From: Neoscytalidium dimidiatum
Lineage: Eukaryota > Ascomycota > Dothideomycetes > Botryosphaeriales > Botryosphaeriaceae
Assembly (NCBI GenBank): GCA_037367355.1
Contig: CM074706.1
Location: 1,674,001-1,738,000 of the forward strand
Direction: 5' to 3'
DNA: 64,000 nt
Part shown: positions 9,878-21,475 of the stretch, piece after piece
Layout: the number at the start of each line of letters is the position of its first letter
How positions within the stretch are numbered: position 1 is the first letter of the stretch
Made by a program: the position numbers and the translations under genes
Notes under the pieces: generated by a model
Seen by the model: only the letters and a program-made list of their open reading frames with translations
Databases searched by the model: none
Told to the model about the DNA's origin: nothing

Positions 9878-12151
9878 ATGTCGCGCCTGACGGGCGCATA
9901 CGCTCTCTTCTTTTTCATTATAGTCGCCGCGACTACACTTGCAGCACGAGTGACAAGGCAGACTTGTCTAGAAGAAATATGCTACTTCATTCCTCATGAT
10001 GTCGTTTTCCAATTCGGCTCGTCTTTGAATGTTTCGAGTAGTATTGAGGATTTTATACCATTCACTGTGGTAAATGTGAATGGCGCAAACAGGGATAAGC
10101 AAGATATACTGAATCGTCTTGCATATTTTGACGCGGTCGATGATGTTTGGTCCCCTGCCTTCGCCACTCGTACGTAGTGCCCTTGGTACGTCCATATGCA
10201 TATGCTAAAAGCGCTGCCATCAGATGTCTACGTCCAGCGCAGCGCAAATACAGCTTCGGTGGGAAATATCAATGAAGCGGCTAGCGAGAATCTCGAAATT
10301 GAAAGCATCTTCTACAGCTCTGCAGTGGAACAAGAATCTACGCTGCCGGAGGGCCCGTACTTCCTCGACACCAATTCCAGAAAACTATTTAAAGCTTACC
10401 GGCTGTACGACGACACACAGCAGGCATTCATTCAGGTAATTCAATAACATCAAACCAGCGCTGAGCTCCAGAGTGCGTAAAGCTTATCGTTCTCTACCAG
10501 TCTTCGTACCAAGCCCAATCCGGGTTCCACGCAAATCTTCAGGCTGGTATCGCTAGTGCAGGCTCATTGGCTGTCGCCGTACCTTCTCGAATCTACTATC
10601 AGAAGTCTTCTACGCAACCTCTTGCAGGCGTGCGTCTTGCCGTCAAGGATCTCTTTGACCTTAAGGGCATGAAGACTAGCGGTGGAAACCGAGCTTATTT
10701 TGCCACGACACAGGAAGCAAATGAAACAGCCATAGCAGTGCAGAATTTGATTGATGCGGGAGCAGTCGTGGTCGGAAAGAACAAGTTGTCTGAATTTGCT
10801 TGGGCGGGGCCATATCATATGTAACAGCCGTCGACCAGCTATTGTCAGTACGCTACTGACGTGTGAAGGGACCATCTCGGCTATCTCCTGCCATTCAACC
10901 CAAGAGGAGACGGTTATCAATCTCCCGGAGATAGCTCTGGAGGCTCTGCTGCATCTGTGGCAAGCTACGACTGGCTCGATTTGGCAATTGGATCTGATAC
11001 TGGAGGCTCAATTCGAGGTCCAGCTGCACTCAACGGTGTACACGGGAACAGGCCATCTACAGGTGCTGTCGATTTGAATGGAGCAATTCCATTCTCCACC
11101 GCCATGGACACTGCCGGTTTCCTTACCAGAGACCCTCTGATCTGGGCTGATGCCATTGACGCGCTTTACAATGGCACCATCCAGAACTATTCCAGCTTTC
11201 CAACAACTCTTTTCGCAGATGCTGACGACCTTCCCGGAACTGATGAGCTGTACCAAACAAAGGTGGAAGATATCTATTGGCAGTTTACCCTGGACCTCGC
11301 CTCCGCCATTGGCGCCGAAATCAAAAACATGTCAACAATCGACACCATCTGGAACGACACACGACCCGCTGAGTACTCCGACACGCCGCTTTTCAACGCT
11401 TACAGCCTAGTTTACGCAAATCTCACAAGATATGACCAAGCAAACAAATGCGGCTTCCCGTTCCTCTCGGCTTTCCGATCCGCCCACAATGGCTCCTACC
11501 CCTATGTTGCTGCACAAATAATCAACGGCTGGGAAACATTAGGCAGATCGATGGACGAGTCCATGTACCAAGGCGCCTTAGATCGTAAAGCCACAATAGC
11601 CCGCTGGGCTGCCGATAACCTCTTCAAAGCTGACGCGGAGTCCTGCACGGACTCGCTTTTCGTAAACTACTACGGCCCGGGCCTCGATCCTCGGACAGTC
11701 CTCTCAGATGGGTACTCTTTTTCCACAATCCAGTAAAACCCTTTCTCAAGGTAAGCATACACTGACCTGTGTCTGCAGTGACCCTAATCCCTCTGTCGCC
11801 GAGCTATACACGCAGATCGACACTCTTACATCCGAACTGCAAGCGTGCCGGAACGGTTCAACACCCAGTTCGTCCAGCGGTCCCACATCAGCATCGATTA
11901 TGCGGCTGGCAAGCATCGCGGACCTGCCCATGTCGATCATCACGCTTGGCGACTTCGTCTCTGACGGCAACTACACATATTCGAGCGTCACGCGGCAGAA
12001 ACAACGGGCGTCATACTCGGTCGGGTTGACAACGCGGCACGGCTGCGATTTCGTACTGAGCCGTGTGATCAGACTGCTGGCGCAGAAGGGGATTATCAAG
12101 ACAGTGAGGGCTGGCGCGAGTAGTACGTTGGGTGGAGAGATTGGGCTGTGA
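9878..12151 (+). CDS. secreted amidase-signature family hydrolase
   Basis: Proposed exons: 9878..10169, 10224..10435, 10501..10820, 10869..11711 and 11779..12151, giving 679 residues. An N-terminal hydrophobic segment ([14 protein letters not shown]) suggests secretion. The amidase-signature triad is intact: Lys in [14 protein letters not shown], cis-Ser in [12 protein letters not shown], and the nucleophile in [11 protein letters not shown]. Such enzymes hydrolyse C-N bonds of amides through a Ser-cisSer-Lys mechanism. Many N-x-S/T sites fit an extracellular protein. The last intron is uncertain: donor GTACTC at 11712 keeps the frame, while the stronger-looking GTAAGC about 40 nt downstream would leave an in-frame TAA. 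The segment after it ([20 protein letters not shown]) looks like a short coiled coil absent from typical family members. Length is greater than the usual 500-600 residues. Substrate unknown. Confidence 0.8.
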
Positions 12152-12234
12152 GGGGAACAGGATGCATCCATTCAGTACTTCGTACTGGCCATATGAATTC
12201 TTCATTTCTCGTGTCGATAGTTTTGTGGAGAAAT

Positions 12235-13319
12235 TTACTGAGCAGAAATTCCGCCATCCACTGCTAGTGCTGTGCCCGTAACCCAGGCGGCGTCATCAGA
12301 AGCTAGATAAAGGACCGATCGCGCCTGGTCTATTGCCCTGCCAAAACGCTTCAATGGATACATAGCAGCGATTGCATCATGTCCGGGCGTGCTATATGCT
12401 CCTTGCAGAGCATCGTCCAGGAGCTTGCCGTACGAAGCTGGGAACCATCAGCATAGTTCTTCCGTGGAATTCTGCTCGTCGGGCGTCTGCGGCGTGCGGG
12501 GGTTCTGATTGGCTGAATGGGTTGAAGACAGGTTGAGGAGATGGGACACTTACATCCGGGACAAATTGCATTGCAGGTGATACCAAATTGTCCCACTTCA
12601 ACGGCCACTGTTTTAGTGAGCGAAACAATTGCACCCTTGGAAGTGTTATAATTAACTGCACCGCGTTAGCTCCAGCCACCTCCGTCTCCCCTGGGGTTCT
12701 CACCAATGCCGGGAATCCCGATCAGCGCGCCAACCGAAGCAACATTGACAATCCAGCCCCGCACCCCACTTTCGTGCGGGTCCTGCTTCTTCATCTGTTG
12801 GACTGCAAACTTGCATCCGAGGTACGCACCCTTGGTATTGATCTGGAAATGGCGATCGAAGCTCTCCTCGCTGCTTTCGTCTATCGGTGCGGGATTAGCT
12901 GCTTCGGTGCAGATTCCGGCGTTGTTCACCATGCTGCGGTCTTATCAGTCGAAATCGCCACCAATCATGATCCTGCAGGAAACTTGCATGTCAAGCCTCC
13001 CATACTCAGCAACAGCCTTCCCAACCACGCTCTTGACGCTCTCCGCCTTGCTCACGTCCGTCTCCACGAAGATGGCTTTGCTGCCCACTTCTTTCTGCAC
13101 CATCTCATGGGTCGGTGTCTCGTCAATGCCGGCCGGCTGCAAATCCGCGCAAACGAGTAGCGCGCCCTCAAGCGCGAATTGCCGACATATTTCCCGTCCG
13201 AATCCCTGCGACGACCCCGTGACAATTGCGACTCTGTTCTGAAGGCGCGGTGCTGGCATTGGTAACGGTGGGAGGTGGGAGAGGAGCGCCTGAGCGCGCG
13301 ACGACGGATGGGAGGCCAT
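12235..13319 (-). CDS. short-chain dehydrogenase/reductase 1
   Basis: Minus-strand exons 13319-12988, 12933-12704, 12655-12554 and 12437-12235 give 288 residues. Classical SDR motifs are all present: TGSSQGFG (NAD(P) binding), the NNAG motif, VNVASVGALIG with the catalytic Ser, YNTSK (catalytic Tyr and Lys), and the C-terminal VDGG near the end (ALAVDGGIS). Intron 1 uses a GC donor (GACAT|GCAAGT), required to produce the RLDIMVNNAG junction. Intron 3 (12438-12553) is 116 nt, roughly double its neighbours, and carries a block nearly identical to one at 33.2 kb. It is divergent from SDR 2. Likely an NAD(P)H-dependent alcohol/ketone oxidoreductase of the cluster; substrate unknown. Confidence 0.88.
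12471..12520 (-). repeat. about 50-nt dispersed element, copy 1 (inside SDR 1 intron 3)
   Basis: The minus strand here contains CAGCCAATCAGAACCC followed by CCGCACGCCGCAGACGCC and CGACGA. The same block, with about one substitution and a three-base gap, occurs on the plus strand at about 33223-33275. The match stops abruptly on both sides, which suggests a small dispersed repeat. It lies in the longest intron of the gene. Confidence 0.7.
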
Positions 13320-14394
13320 GATAACCACTTTGCCCTGGTATAGGCTAAGGGTAAGCTCTAGCATTCATCCGGCAGCTTTGCATTGGTGCTGGCATCTACT
13401 CCTGGGCGCGATGCGTCTATGGGCTGATGCACCGCGAAGGATATCCACTGTTGTTGTTGATCTGCTTCGTTTCGGGGAACCATCGCCGAATCGACTCGGC
13501 CCCCACCTGCGCTTGACCAGGTACTACAGGGTAATTAAAATGTTTTACACCGGAGCCTTTAGCAAAGAATTATCTCTAAGGAAGAGCGATACCTAATGCT
13601 CGTTGGCATTAATGCTTCGGTCCAAAATTCCTCCTAATTGCTCTTGCTAAGTGGATTTATACGGACATCGCCATCCGTAGGGAACGGGTCGTCGTTCAAT
13701 TTTATCAATAAGGGTGCCGATTGTCAATTAGACGGGCGTAAAGATATTCGTATATATGACCGGACGAATTGGTTTACTTGCTACATGCAGCTCGAGGCTG
13801 AAGGAGAAAGGAATTCAAACAGATAATGATTAAGCTTTGTACAGAAAGAAGTTTGCTCACTTGTTTAGATAGAGTAGAGATTGGAAAATCTAATTCTATA
13901 GGATACGGACACGTGAGGCCAAGGATTGGCGGCCTAAAGGCGGTCGAGGGTTGAGTTAAGAAAGCACATGACCCCAGGCTTACGCCAAGAAAACCCTTCC
14001 CCCCAAAAGCTCACGAGGATTATCCAAGCTAGATACATACACGCATCTTTCCGATTCCGAGCGTGCCGTAACTCTCTGCAAGGGACTATTGAATCTGGGG
14101 TACTGTGGGGTCTGCGCGGCTCTTCTCGGATTCCGGGGAACGGCGGATTGAATAAGCATATCTCTACCCCGCATGAGGCATGAGGGGGTATGCTCGGGGA
14201 AGCCCGCACAGACTCGCCCCGGAAGAGGGCATTCCATCGATTGCTGCGGCGGCATATTTTGATGCCGTTCGATCCCGCAATAGCGTTGTACTATGACCCC
14301 ACATTCGATGTTTTGAAGGCGCCGAATCTTGCATGTCAGCAAAGCAGACGGTGAAAAACTTTACCTAACTGTTACGATCATTTCTGGGAGCACC
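13320..14394. other. divergent intergenic region of the two SDR genes
   Basis: About 1.07 kb between divergently transcribed SDR 1 and SDR 2. The middle is AT-rich and has no credible reading frame. The right half contains G/C-rich clusters and the CCCCGCAT box at 14167. Confidence 0.5.
14167..14174 (-). promoter_or_regulatory. ATGCGGGG box upstream of SDR 2
   Basis: The plus strand reads CCCCGCAT, about 220 bp before the ATG at 14395 and about 850 bp from the SDR 1 start. It has the same core as the other cluster promoters. Confidence 0.5.
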
Positions 14395-15289
14395 ATGTCG
14401 AAACCCGTTGCCATTGTTACCGGCGGTGCCTCTGGCATCGGCCTTGCGGTCAGCAAGCATCTTCTCTCCAAGGGCTACCGTGTCACCATGGCCGATGTCA
14501 ATGCTAAAGAAGGAGAACGCCTTGCTTCTGAACTGGGCGATGACGCGCTTTTCCACAAGGCAGACGTCTCGATCTATTCAGAGCAAGCGGCATTGTTCCA
14601 GAAAGCTTTCACGTGGGGTGGAGGACGTCTTGACTTCCTGGCCGCAAATGCAGGCATTGACGACCGGCAAAGCTTGTACGAGGCAGACGAAGCCTTGGAT
14701 GAGAACGGTTTACCGAAGCCGCTCAACCTTAAGACCGTTGAGGTCGATCTCTTAGCGGTTTTTCAAGGTATCTGGCTCTTCAAGCACTATGTGCGGAAAA
14801 GCCCCAACCCAAAGGGAAAGATTGTGATCACATCATCTGCTGCGGGATTTTAGTGAGTGGTTTCCCATCCAGAGGACTGAACAGGATACTTACAGTCGAA
14901 GTCCTATGGACACGAACCCGCAGTACTGCGCTGCGAAGCATGGACTGGTTGGATTAACCCGATCCTGTGGGCCTGTCTTCCTGAAGGAGAACATTACCGT
15001 AAACTGCATTTGCCCGGCATTTATTCCAACCAACCTCTGTCCTCCTCATATGCTGGCCAAGTTCCCGAAAGAGCACATTACTCCAATGACTACCGCGCTC
15101 AAAGCTTTCGACACTTTCCTTAGCGACGATGACATGACCGGCCAGACTGTGGAGCTGAGTATCGGCGACCTTTACTTCCGCAAGCAAATTGACTATCCGA
15201 ATGAGAGTCAGAAAGCTCTTGCAGCCATGGGCGAAACATTCTGGGCCGAGGCATATGAATCTGTTCCTCCACCCAGGAATGGTGTCTAA
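14395..15289 (+). CDS. short-chain dehydrogenase/reductase 2 (15-PGDH-like)
   Basis: Two exons, 14395..14852 and 14896..15289, join TA|T across a 43-nt intron and encode 283 residues. Motifs are TGGASGIG for cofactor binding, an acidic residue after strand 2 (MADVNAKEG) favouring NAD, a NAG-type ANAG segment, TSSAAGF with the catalytic Ser, and YCAAK with the catalytic Tyr/Lys. Overall it resembles fungal 15-hydroxyprostaglandin-dehydrogenase-like SDRs, which oxidise secondary alcohols. It is convergent with the P450 at 15368 (78 bp between stops) and divergent from SDR 1. A CCCCGCAT box lies about 220 bp upstream. Confidence 0.88.
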
Positions 15290-15367
15290 TGAGCATGGAT
15301 TTCGCATCATGTATATAGGTGATGGATACTGCACGTCCAACTGTGATTCTTAGATTATCCACAACCT

Positions 15368-17089
15368 TCAATAGTGCAACCCCTCTTTCTCTGCTTCCTG
15401 AAACGTTTTCCTAATGACCTCCGCATGCTTTGCCGAGCGAGGCTTGATATCTGTAATGAAGGGGTTCGGAACAGACAAGAAGCCCCGGACCATTCCCACA
15501 TCCGGCTCAATTTCCTTTCCATCTGCTCCCTTCTTTTTGCTGATGTTGAAACCCCACAAAGTGCGAACGATGTTGATGTACAATGAGCGTTCTGCCAGAT
15601 GTACACCCTGACATACTCGACGTCCTGCACCATAGGTAAAGTGGTCCCTCTCGTACGGATCGGCTGTGTTTAGATACTCGGCCGCCCCAAGTGGTTTGTT
15701 CAAGTACCTCGCTGGGTCAAAATGCTCAGGATTTTTATGAATGCTTGAGTCCATGTGGATTGCCCTAGCAAAACGTCAGCGTCTCCAGATATATCTCCAT
15801 TCACATCACTTACCACCAATTCAGCACAACAACGGAGCCCTTTGGAATGAAGAATCCTTCATACCAATCATCCTCTGAGCTGGCATGGGTCATACCGAAC
15901 TTGTTGACCGGACGCCAACGCAATACCTCCTTGATCAACGCCCTGGTGTATGGCAACTCCTTCTCATCTTCCCATCGCGGTAACCTATCTGAGCCGACTA
16001 CACGATCAATTTCCTCCTGCGCCGACTTCATAGCCTCCGGAAATAGCGTCATGCAGAGCAGGAAATTGTTCAGCGTAGTCGCCGTCGTCTCGGACCCCGC
16101 CTCAACGAGCCCGCCGCAAGAATACGCCGCAAAAAGATCGTCAATGCCGTTCTTGGCGGGATCATTCAGGTAGAAATCCTTGCAATAGCAGTCACGCGCG
16201 ACACCCGAGTCGACCTCCTCCTTCAGCTTGTTCCACAAGTCCAAGTACACACTGCTGTCGTGCTCGAACACCTTCTTCCCAAACGTCCGCCAATTGCCGA
16301 GCAGCCACTGCGGCCAGGCGGCAAGCGAGGGAAAGCTGTCCACGGCGTGCGCCCCGGGCGCCGTGATCTCGGTCAGGTTGTCGATGACCTTGAAGACGCG
16401 GCGGATGAGCGGGTCGTCCCAGGACGGGATGCGCTTGCCGTACGTCGACAGCATGATGACGGACGCCGCGTAGCGGCGGTTGATCTGGTAGAAGTCGTCG
16501 GGCGAGTCGAGCAGCTCGCGCATCAGCTGCTTGGACTCGTAGTCCTGGATGGGCTGGTACCTGATCGCGGCCGTCGCGCTGAGCAGCGAGTGGCTGTACT
16601 TGCGGATCTGCCGCCACAGCTGGCCGTACGGCAGGAACAGCTGCCGCCGCCCGGCGCTCGCGACGTCCTGTGCGAGCGGCAGCCGCGCCCGCGATGAGTA
16701 GATCGAGGACCGCTTGTCCATCAGGTCCTTGACCACTTTCGGCGAGGACAGCCAGATGTAGTCGGTGCCCCCGATTTTGGTGTAGAAGATCTCGCCGTAT
16801 TTCTGGTGCCATTCGCAGACTTTGTAGCGGACCAGGTCCGATTCGGCCAGGTCGAGCATATTGCCGATGAAGGGGAGCCCTTTAGGTCCAGGCGGGAGGT
16901 GGCGCCGGCGGGGATCCTGCTCAATCAGCTTTTGCGCGACGGAACGAAGACTGGAATCAGTACCTTGAAAGAGTTCGGAACATAGTAAAAATATGCAAGG
17001 AGTAAAAAAACGATTGGAGCGACGACGCCTCCGGCAAGCCAGACATAAGCTCCTGGTGGCGTGTCACCGAGCAGCGTGGACGGTATCAT
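15368..17089 (-). CDS. cytochrome P450 monooxygenase (cluster P450 A)
   Basis: Minus-strand exons 17089-16964, 16916-15814 and 15764-15368 give 541 residues. Residues about 13-34 form the ER membrane anchor (VWLAGGVVAPIVFLLLAYFYY), followed by a basic/proline hinge (DPRRRHLPPGPKGLPFIGN). The I-helix oxygen-activation motif is EAGSETTATT, the K-helix is KEVLRWRP, the PERF-like region is FDPARYL, and the haem-thiolate loop is FTYGAGRRVCQG with all canonical residues. It is an intact microsomal P450 that would hydroxylate or otherwise oxidise the pathway intermediate using a P450 reductase. It is divergent from FAD monooxygenase 2, sharing a 429-bp promoter with one ATGCGGGG box. The ATG at 17087-17089 precedes the anchor directly. 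Confidence 0.92.
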
Positions 17090-17349
17090 GGCGGAGGAGC
17101 GCTGCAGAAACAAAATCAATGTCTTGAAACCCCAAGGAAGTGGTTGCGCTTTGGAGATATAGTTTTGCGTTTTGACTTCACTATTTTGACTCCTTGTGTA
17201 ACTCTGTCATAGCTTCGCATAGCTACCAGAGCCTCAAAGGGAATGAGGGGTAAATTTCGAGGGGCTGCAACGGCCGTCCCGATCAGTGTTTCATCAAAGC
17301 TCCCGGTGGGATCTACTCCGTCATCCCCAGACACCATACCCCACACAAG

Positions 17350-17357
17350 CCCCGCAT
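17350..17357 (-). promoter_or_regulatory. ATGCGGGG box in the P450 A / monooxygenase 2 divergent promoter
   Basis: The plus strand reads CCCCGCAT. It is 261 bp upstream of the P450 A start (17089) and 162 bp upstream of the FAD monooxygenase 2 start (17519), so one box could serve both genes. The rest of the 17090-17518 interval holds no other recognisable feature. Confidence 0.55.
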
Positions 17358-17518
17358 GTGCGGACACGCCCTGCAGAGTCTATTGAGATGCTTCTCCAAT
17401 TGGCTTGGATAGCATTAAATACATCTTTCACCTATTTGGCCGAGACTAATTGTTGACCCCCCTGTGTCTTTCATCATTCACCGCAGTATTGCGCCTCAAG
17501 TTTCCTTTTTCATCCAGA

Positions 17519-18992
17519 ATGGCAATCAACAAAGTTCTTGTGGTTGGAGCTGGGCCGTCGGGTCTCCTCCTCGCAACGCTTCTCGCCAAACGCGGCATTG
17601 CCGTTGAGGTCCTCGAGCAAAACCATGACTTGGATCCTTTACCGCGAGCAACTCACTATGCACCTCCGGCTGTGTACGAGTTGCGACGCGCGGGAATCTT
17701 GGATCAGCTCAGAGAGGAGGGCTTCGAGCCGAGCGGCGTTTGCTGGCGAAAGCCTGACGGGACGTACATTGCCGGGCTGGACAACAATGACATGGTCTCT
17801 ATCGACAGGATGGTTTGCATTCCACTGCAGCGCGTCAGCCAGATCCTTTACCAGCACCTTATAAAGTATGACCACGCATCAGTCAAGTACGGCCACAAAG
17901 TTCTCTCTTTGGGCCAAGACGAAAATAAGGCATGGGTTGAAGTGGAGGTAGAGAACGAAGGAAAGAAAACGTTCTCAGCCGACTATATCGTCGGTTGCGA
18001 TGGCGCAAACAGCCAGATCCGACGCAGCCTGTTCGGAGACTGGAATTTCCCCGGGTGGACGTGGGACGAGCAGATTGTGGCCACCAACGTAAGAGACCTG
18101 TTTCGCTCAATGCACACACGCTTCCGCTTGACTGACATGCTTCAGGTTTACTACGACTTCAAAAAGTTCGGCTACGAGGATGATTCGAACTTCATCGTCC
18201 ACAAAGACGATTACTTCATGGCTGCGAAAATTTCGCGAGACGGAATGTATCGCGTTACGTATGGTGACGTCGCTGGACTGACACGAGAAGAACTCATTGC
18301 GCGTCAGCCGGCAAGATTTGAGAAAATGCTGCCGGGACACCCGAAGCCGGACCAGTACAAGCTCGCCAACATCAGCCCATACAAAATCCACCAGCGCCTG
18401 GCGGAAAAGATGAGGGTCGGCCGCTTTATGCTTGCTGCGGATGCTGCGCATCTGTGCAACCCTTTGTAAGCAGTCACATATCCAGCTTTGTGTTTCATGT
18501 GCTAAACTGGCTCAGTGGTGGAATGGGGCTTACAGGTGGTATTGTGGATGTCGGTAACCTCTACGACTGCTTTGTCGGCATTCATGAAGGAAAACTGGAC
18601 GATTCGATCCTTGACAAATGGAACGATGTCCGGTCTGAGAAGTTTCGCACACTCAGTGACCCCATCTCGACAGAAAATTTAAAGCGCCTCTGGAAAGATC
18701 CGGAGACGGTTGGAGACGAGGATGAGTTCCTCCTTGCCTTGAAGAGAACTGCGGTCGACAAAGATTTTGCACGAGAGTTCCAGAAGGTAATACCAAAAGA
18801 AATCATAGATGAAATACATCCCCGAGAAGCTAATTACCCGAGCTACAGGGAATCTATGCTCTGCAACATGACTTCACTCAGTACTACACAGAGCCCGAGC
18901 CGGAGGCAGATCCTGAAGTGGCAAGATATAAGGCTCAGATTGACGCTGGTCCAGCTGCAGACTACGTGAAGATTACAACTGCTGTCAAATAA
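17519..18992 (+). CDS. FAD-dependent aromatic-type monooxygenase 2
   Basis: Exons 17519..18088, 18146..18465, 18516..18786 and 18849..18992 give 434 residues. The N-terminal FAD motif is VVGAGPSGLLLATLLAKRG, the DG motif is VGCDGANSQIRR, and the GD region is [20 protein letters not shown]. As in monooxygenase 1 the Gly before Asp is replaced, here by Ala. It is a single-component flavin hydroxylase of the PHBH/UbiH type. Intron 1 is 57 nt and in frame, so an unspliced reading would wrongly insert 19 residues; donor GTAAGA and a CTGAC branch support splicing. The ATG at 17519 is preferred because the FAD-binding strand follows immediately; upstream in-frame sequence looks non-coding. Divergent from P450 A. 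Confidence 0.9.
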
Positions 18993-19370
18993 GGGCTGTT
19001 TCTTGACGTACATAGATCAGTTTAGCAATTGTTCCAATAGGCTGTCGAGAAGCTGTGATCCGTGAACTTTTATAAAGGGTAGATGTAGCACTCGAGGAGC
19101 ACTTCAGCGATTCGGAATGTTCACTACCTTGATCATCCAACTTTCTCGTCCACTCTATTACACATTCTCTCCGAGATAGCTATCCGTGTATCAGCAGCAC
19201 ACTACTTATCTACCCCACCATCACAGAGTAAACGCCACAGCAAGTTGTTGGAATGCAGCAATTAAATATATACTTAGTGACGTCCACGGTACCATCAACA
19301 CGCTTCTGCACCTCCAAAGGAAGATATCTACTATTTCTAGAGCAGCGCACCTATATTCTACAGACCCCAT
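18993..19370. other. convergent intergenic region
   Basis: 378 bp between the stop codons of monooxygenase 2 and P450 B. It presumably holds both 3' UTRs. No reading frame or repeat worth naming was seen. Confidence 0.5.
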
Positions 19371-21102
19371 CTACCCCACCACCATACCATCCGCATTCAC
19401 CTTCCTATCCCCCAACATATACCCCTCCTGCAGCGCATCCTCCCACTCCTTCCTAATCACGGCCTCCCTCTCCGCACTCCTCGGCCGAAACTCAACCACG
19501 TACGGCTTCGGCAGCGTATTGACGCCGGGCTCAAACGCGCTATCCGACAGATCCAACACCTCCCTCTCGCCATCCGGCCCGACGCGCGGCGAGATCTCAA
19601 ACGCCCACAGCACCTTCGCCAGCGTGATGAACAGGCTGTTCTCGGCGAGATGCATGCCCGAGCAGATGCGCCTGCCGGCGCCGAAGCTGAAGTGGTCGCG
19701 CTCGTACGGGTCGGCGGCGGCGGCGTACACGCCGGCCCTGTGCGGGTGGCCGAGGTAGCGCTCGGGGCGGAAGGCCTCCGGGTCCGGGTAGCGCGCGGCG
19801 TCGTAGTGGATGGCGTACTGGTTGATGGTGACGACGGTGCCGGGCGGGATCCAGTAGTCCTTGTAGCGCACCGCCTCGGTCGTGTAGTGCGGCGTGCCGA
19901 AGTTGGTGATCGGCCGGATGCGCAGGACTTCCTTGATGATGGCGCGGATGTAGGGCAGCGCCGGCTCGTCGGCGAAGGTGGGCGAGCGCGCGGAGCCGAC
20001 GGCTGCGGCGAGCTCGGCGGCGGCGCGGGCTTGGACGGTCGGGTTGGCGGCGAGGTATTTGATCGTGGTGTTGAGCGTGCTGGACGTCGTTTCGGAGCCG
20101 GCTTCGATCATGGCTGGACGAGGGTGGATGTTAGATGGGTAGGCGTGGAGGGAGGGGGAGGGGGAGAACTTACTGCCGGCGACCCAGGCAGCTTGCATTT
20201 CGCTGATATCTTGCTTTTGGTAGTCGGTCTCGATGAAATGCTTGACGAAGCATTCAGGAGCGCGCTTCTCTTCCATTTGTTTCAGGAGGGTGCGCCAGTA
20301 CTTGGTCCAGATTGCGGTTTGGCGCTTTTGCATGGCGAGCGCCGGTTTTCTCCACCAGTGCATCCACGTGGGCAGTTTCGCAAGAGGTGGGATGAGGTCG
20401 GGAAGGAATGCGTTTGTTGGGGGCATGTTGTCGGTGAAGTCTTTCATAAGTCCGTAGATCTCTCTAGTATCCTCACAATCCTGAGAGAGTTAGTTCGCGC
20501 TTCAAAGATACCCCGCAGTTACTTACGAATTTTGGGATTCTCCTGCCATAGGTAGAAGTCATGACTACTGAGGTGGTATACCGTCTGCAATGGTTGTAGG
20601 TGTCTTCGGGCTCTTTTAGAATGTCGTAGAGCAACTGTTTCGCCTCGAACTCTTGGCTCGGTTTGAACGCGTCTGAAGCTTTCGGGGTCAAGAGCTTGTG
20701 CACAATTGCCCTCAGACGTCTCCACCGAGGACTGTACGTCATGAGCAAAAAGCGCATTCCCCCGGATATTATTTCACCGCCCACCGGCATTGGCTGCCGC
20801 CCGGAAGTGGCAGCGGATTGCTTATCCATTATTTCTTTGACGGCCGCCGGGCTGTTGAGGAAAATCCAGTTTTCCCAGCCCAGCTGGAAGGAGAACAACT
20901 CTCCATATTGCTTTGCCCATTCGATGAATTGGCGCTGTGAGCCTTCGGGTTTTAGCAAATGTGCGTGACCGATAATAGGAAGCCTTCCTCCGGGGCCGGG
21001 AGGGATGCGCAATCCTTTTGGAGGTTTGGTGCCGCGTTGTACAGAAAAATAGTACAAGACAGCCGCGACGATAGGGAAAATAAGAAGCGTGATGAGGGCC
21101 AT
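19371..21102 (-). CDS. cytochrome P450 monooxygenase (cluster P450 B)
   Basis: Minus-strand exons 21102-20527, 20480-20174 and 20113-19371 give 541 residues. The membrane anchor (LITLLIFPIVAAVLYYF) is followed by the hinge RIPPGPGGRLPIIGH. The I-helix is EAGSETTSST, the K-helix is KEVLRIRP, the meander is FRPERYLG, and the haem loop is FSFGAGRRICSG. The C-terminal pattern DPYERDHFxxGAGRR is shared with P450 A, so the two belong to related families and even have equal length. Intron positions differ, however, which argues against a recent tandem copy. It lies between FAD monooxygenase 2 (convergent) and the NmrA-like reductase (same strand). A GTGCGGGG box is 217 bp upstream. Confidence 0.92.
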
Positions 21103-21318
21103 GGTGTACCGAAACCTGGGCTTGGGGTGGTCGAATGCTGGCAAGCGCTTGCGACCTGCAAGGCGTAGAAACTATAAAAGGATCCAATAGATTTGATGCA
21201 GTAGTCGGAAGAGTCGGACATCCTGAAACCCGATGTGAACGGAACCACTTGGCGGGGTGCAGAAGTAGCCCCAGCTTGGATGTTGAAAGAGGGGATGGGG
21301 AGGGGGAGGGGGGGATGA

Positions 21319-21326
21319 GTGCGGGG
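21319..21326 (+). promoter_or_regulatory. GTGCGGGG box upstream of P450 B
   Basis: GTGCGGGG lies 217 bp upstream of the P450 B start at 21102, inside a 373-bp region (21103-21475) that is otherwise G-rich (runs of GGGG between 21290 and 21315) and has no gene. Confidence 0.45.
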
Positions 21327-21475
21327 CATGGCTGAGGGTTTGCGACAGCACGAACATTGGAGTAGTGCCCGTGTCAAATTGCCATGGAGTGGATGGGATC
21401 TATTGCATTGGCCTAGAGCCGCGACATCACGCGATTTGATCATCCATTTACAGGCCAATGGGTGCTCCAAACTCC

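Noticed and set aside
18089..18145. In-frame 19-residue insertion in monooxygenase 2
   Set aside because: The 57-nt segment has GTAAGA at its start, CTGAC branch and TTCAG at its end, and is absent from the family plan; it is an intron.
19650..20555. 301-codon plus-strand frame opposite P450 B
   Set aside because: Antisense shadow of a GC-rich P450 exon, Gly/Val/Arg-biased and without domains.
15368..21102. P450 A and P450 B as a recent tandem duplication
   Set aside because: They share length and a similar haem region, but intron positions differ and the flanks are dissimilar; they are related but old paralogues at most.
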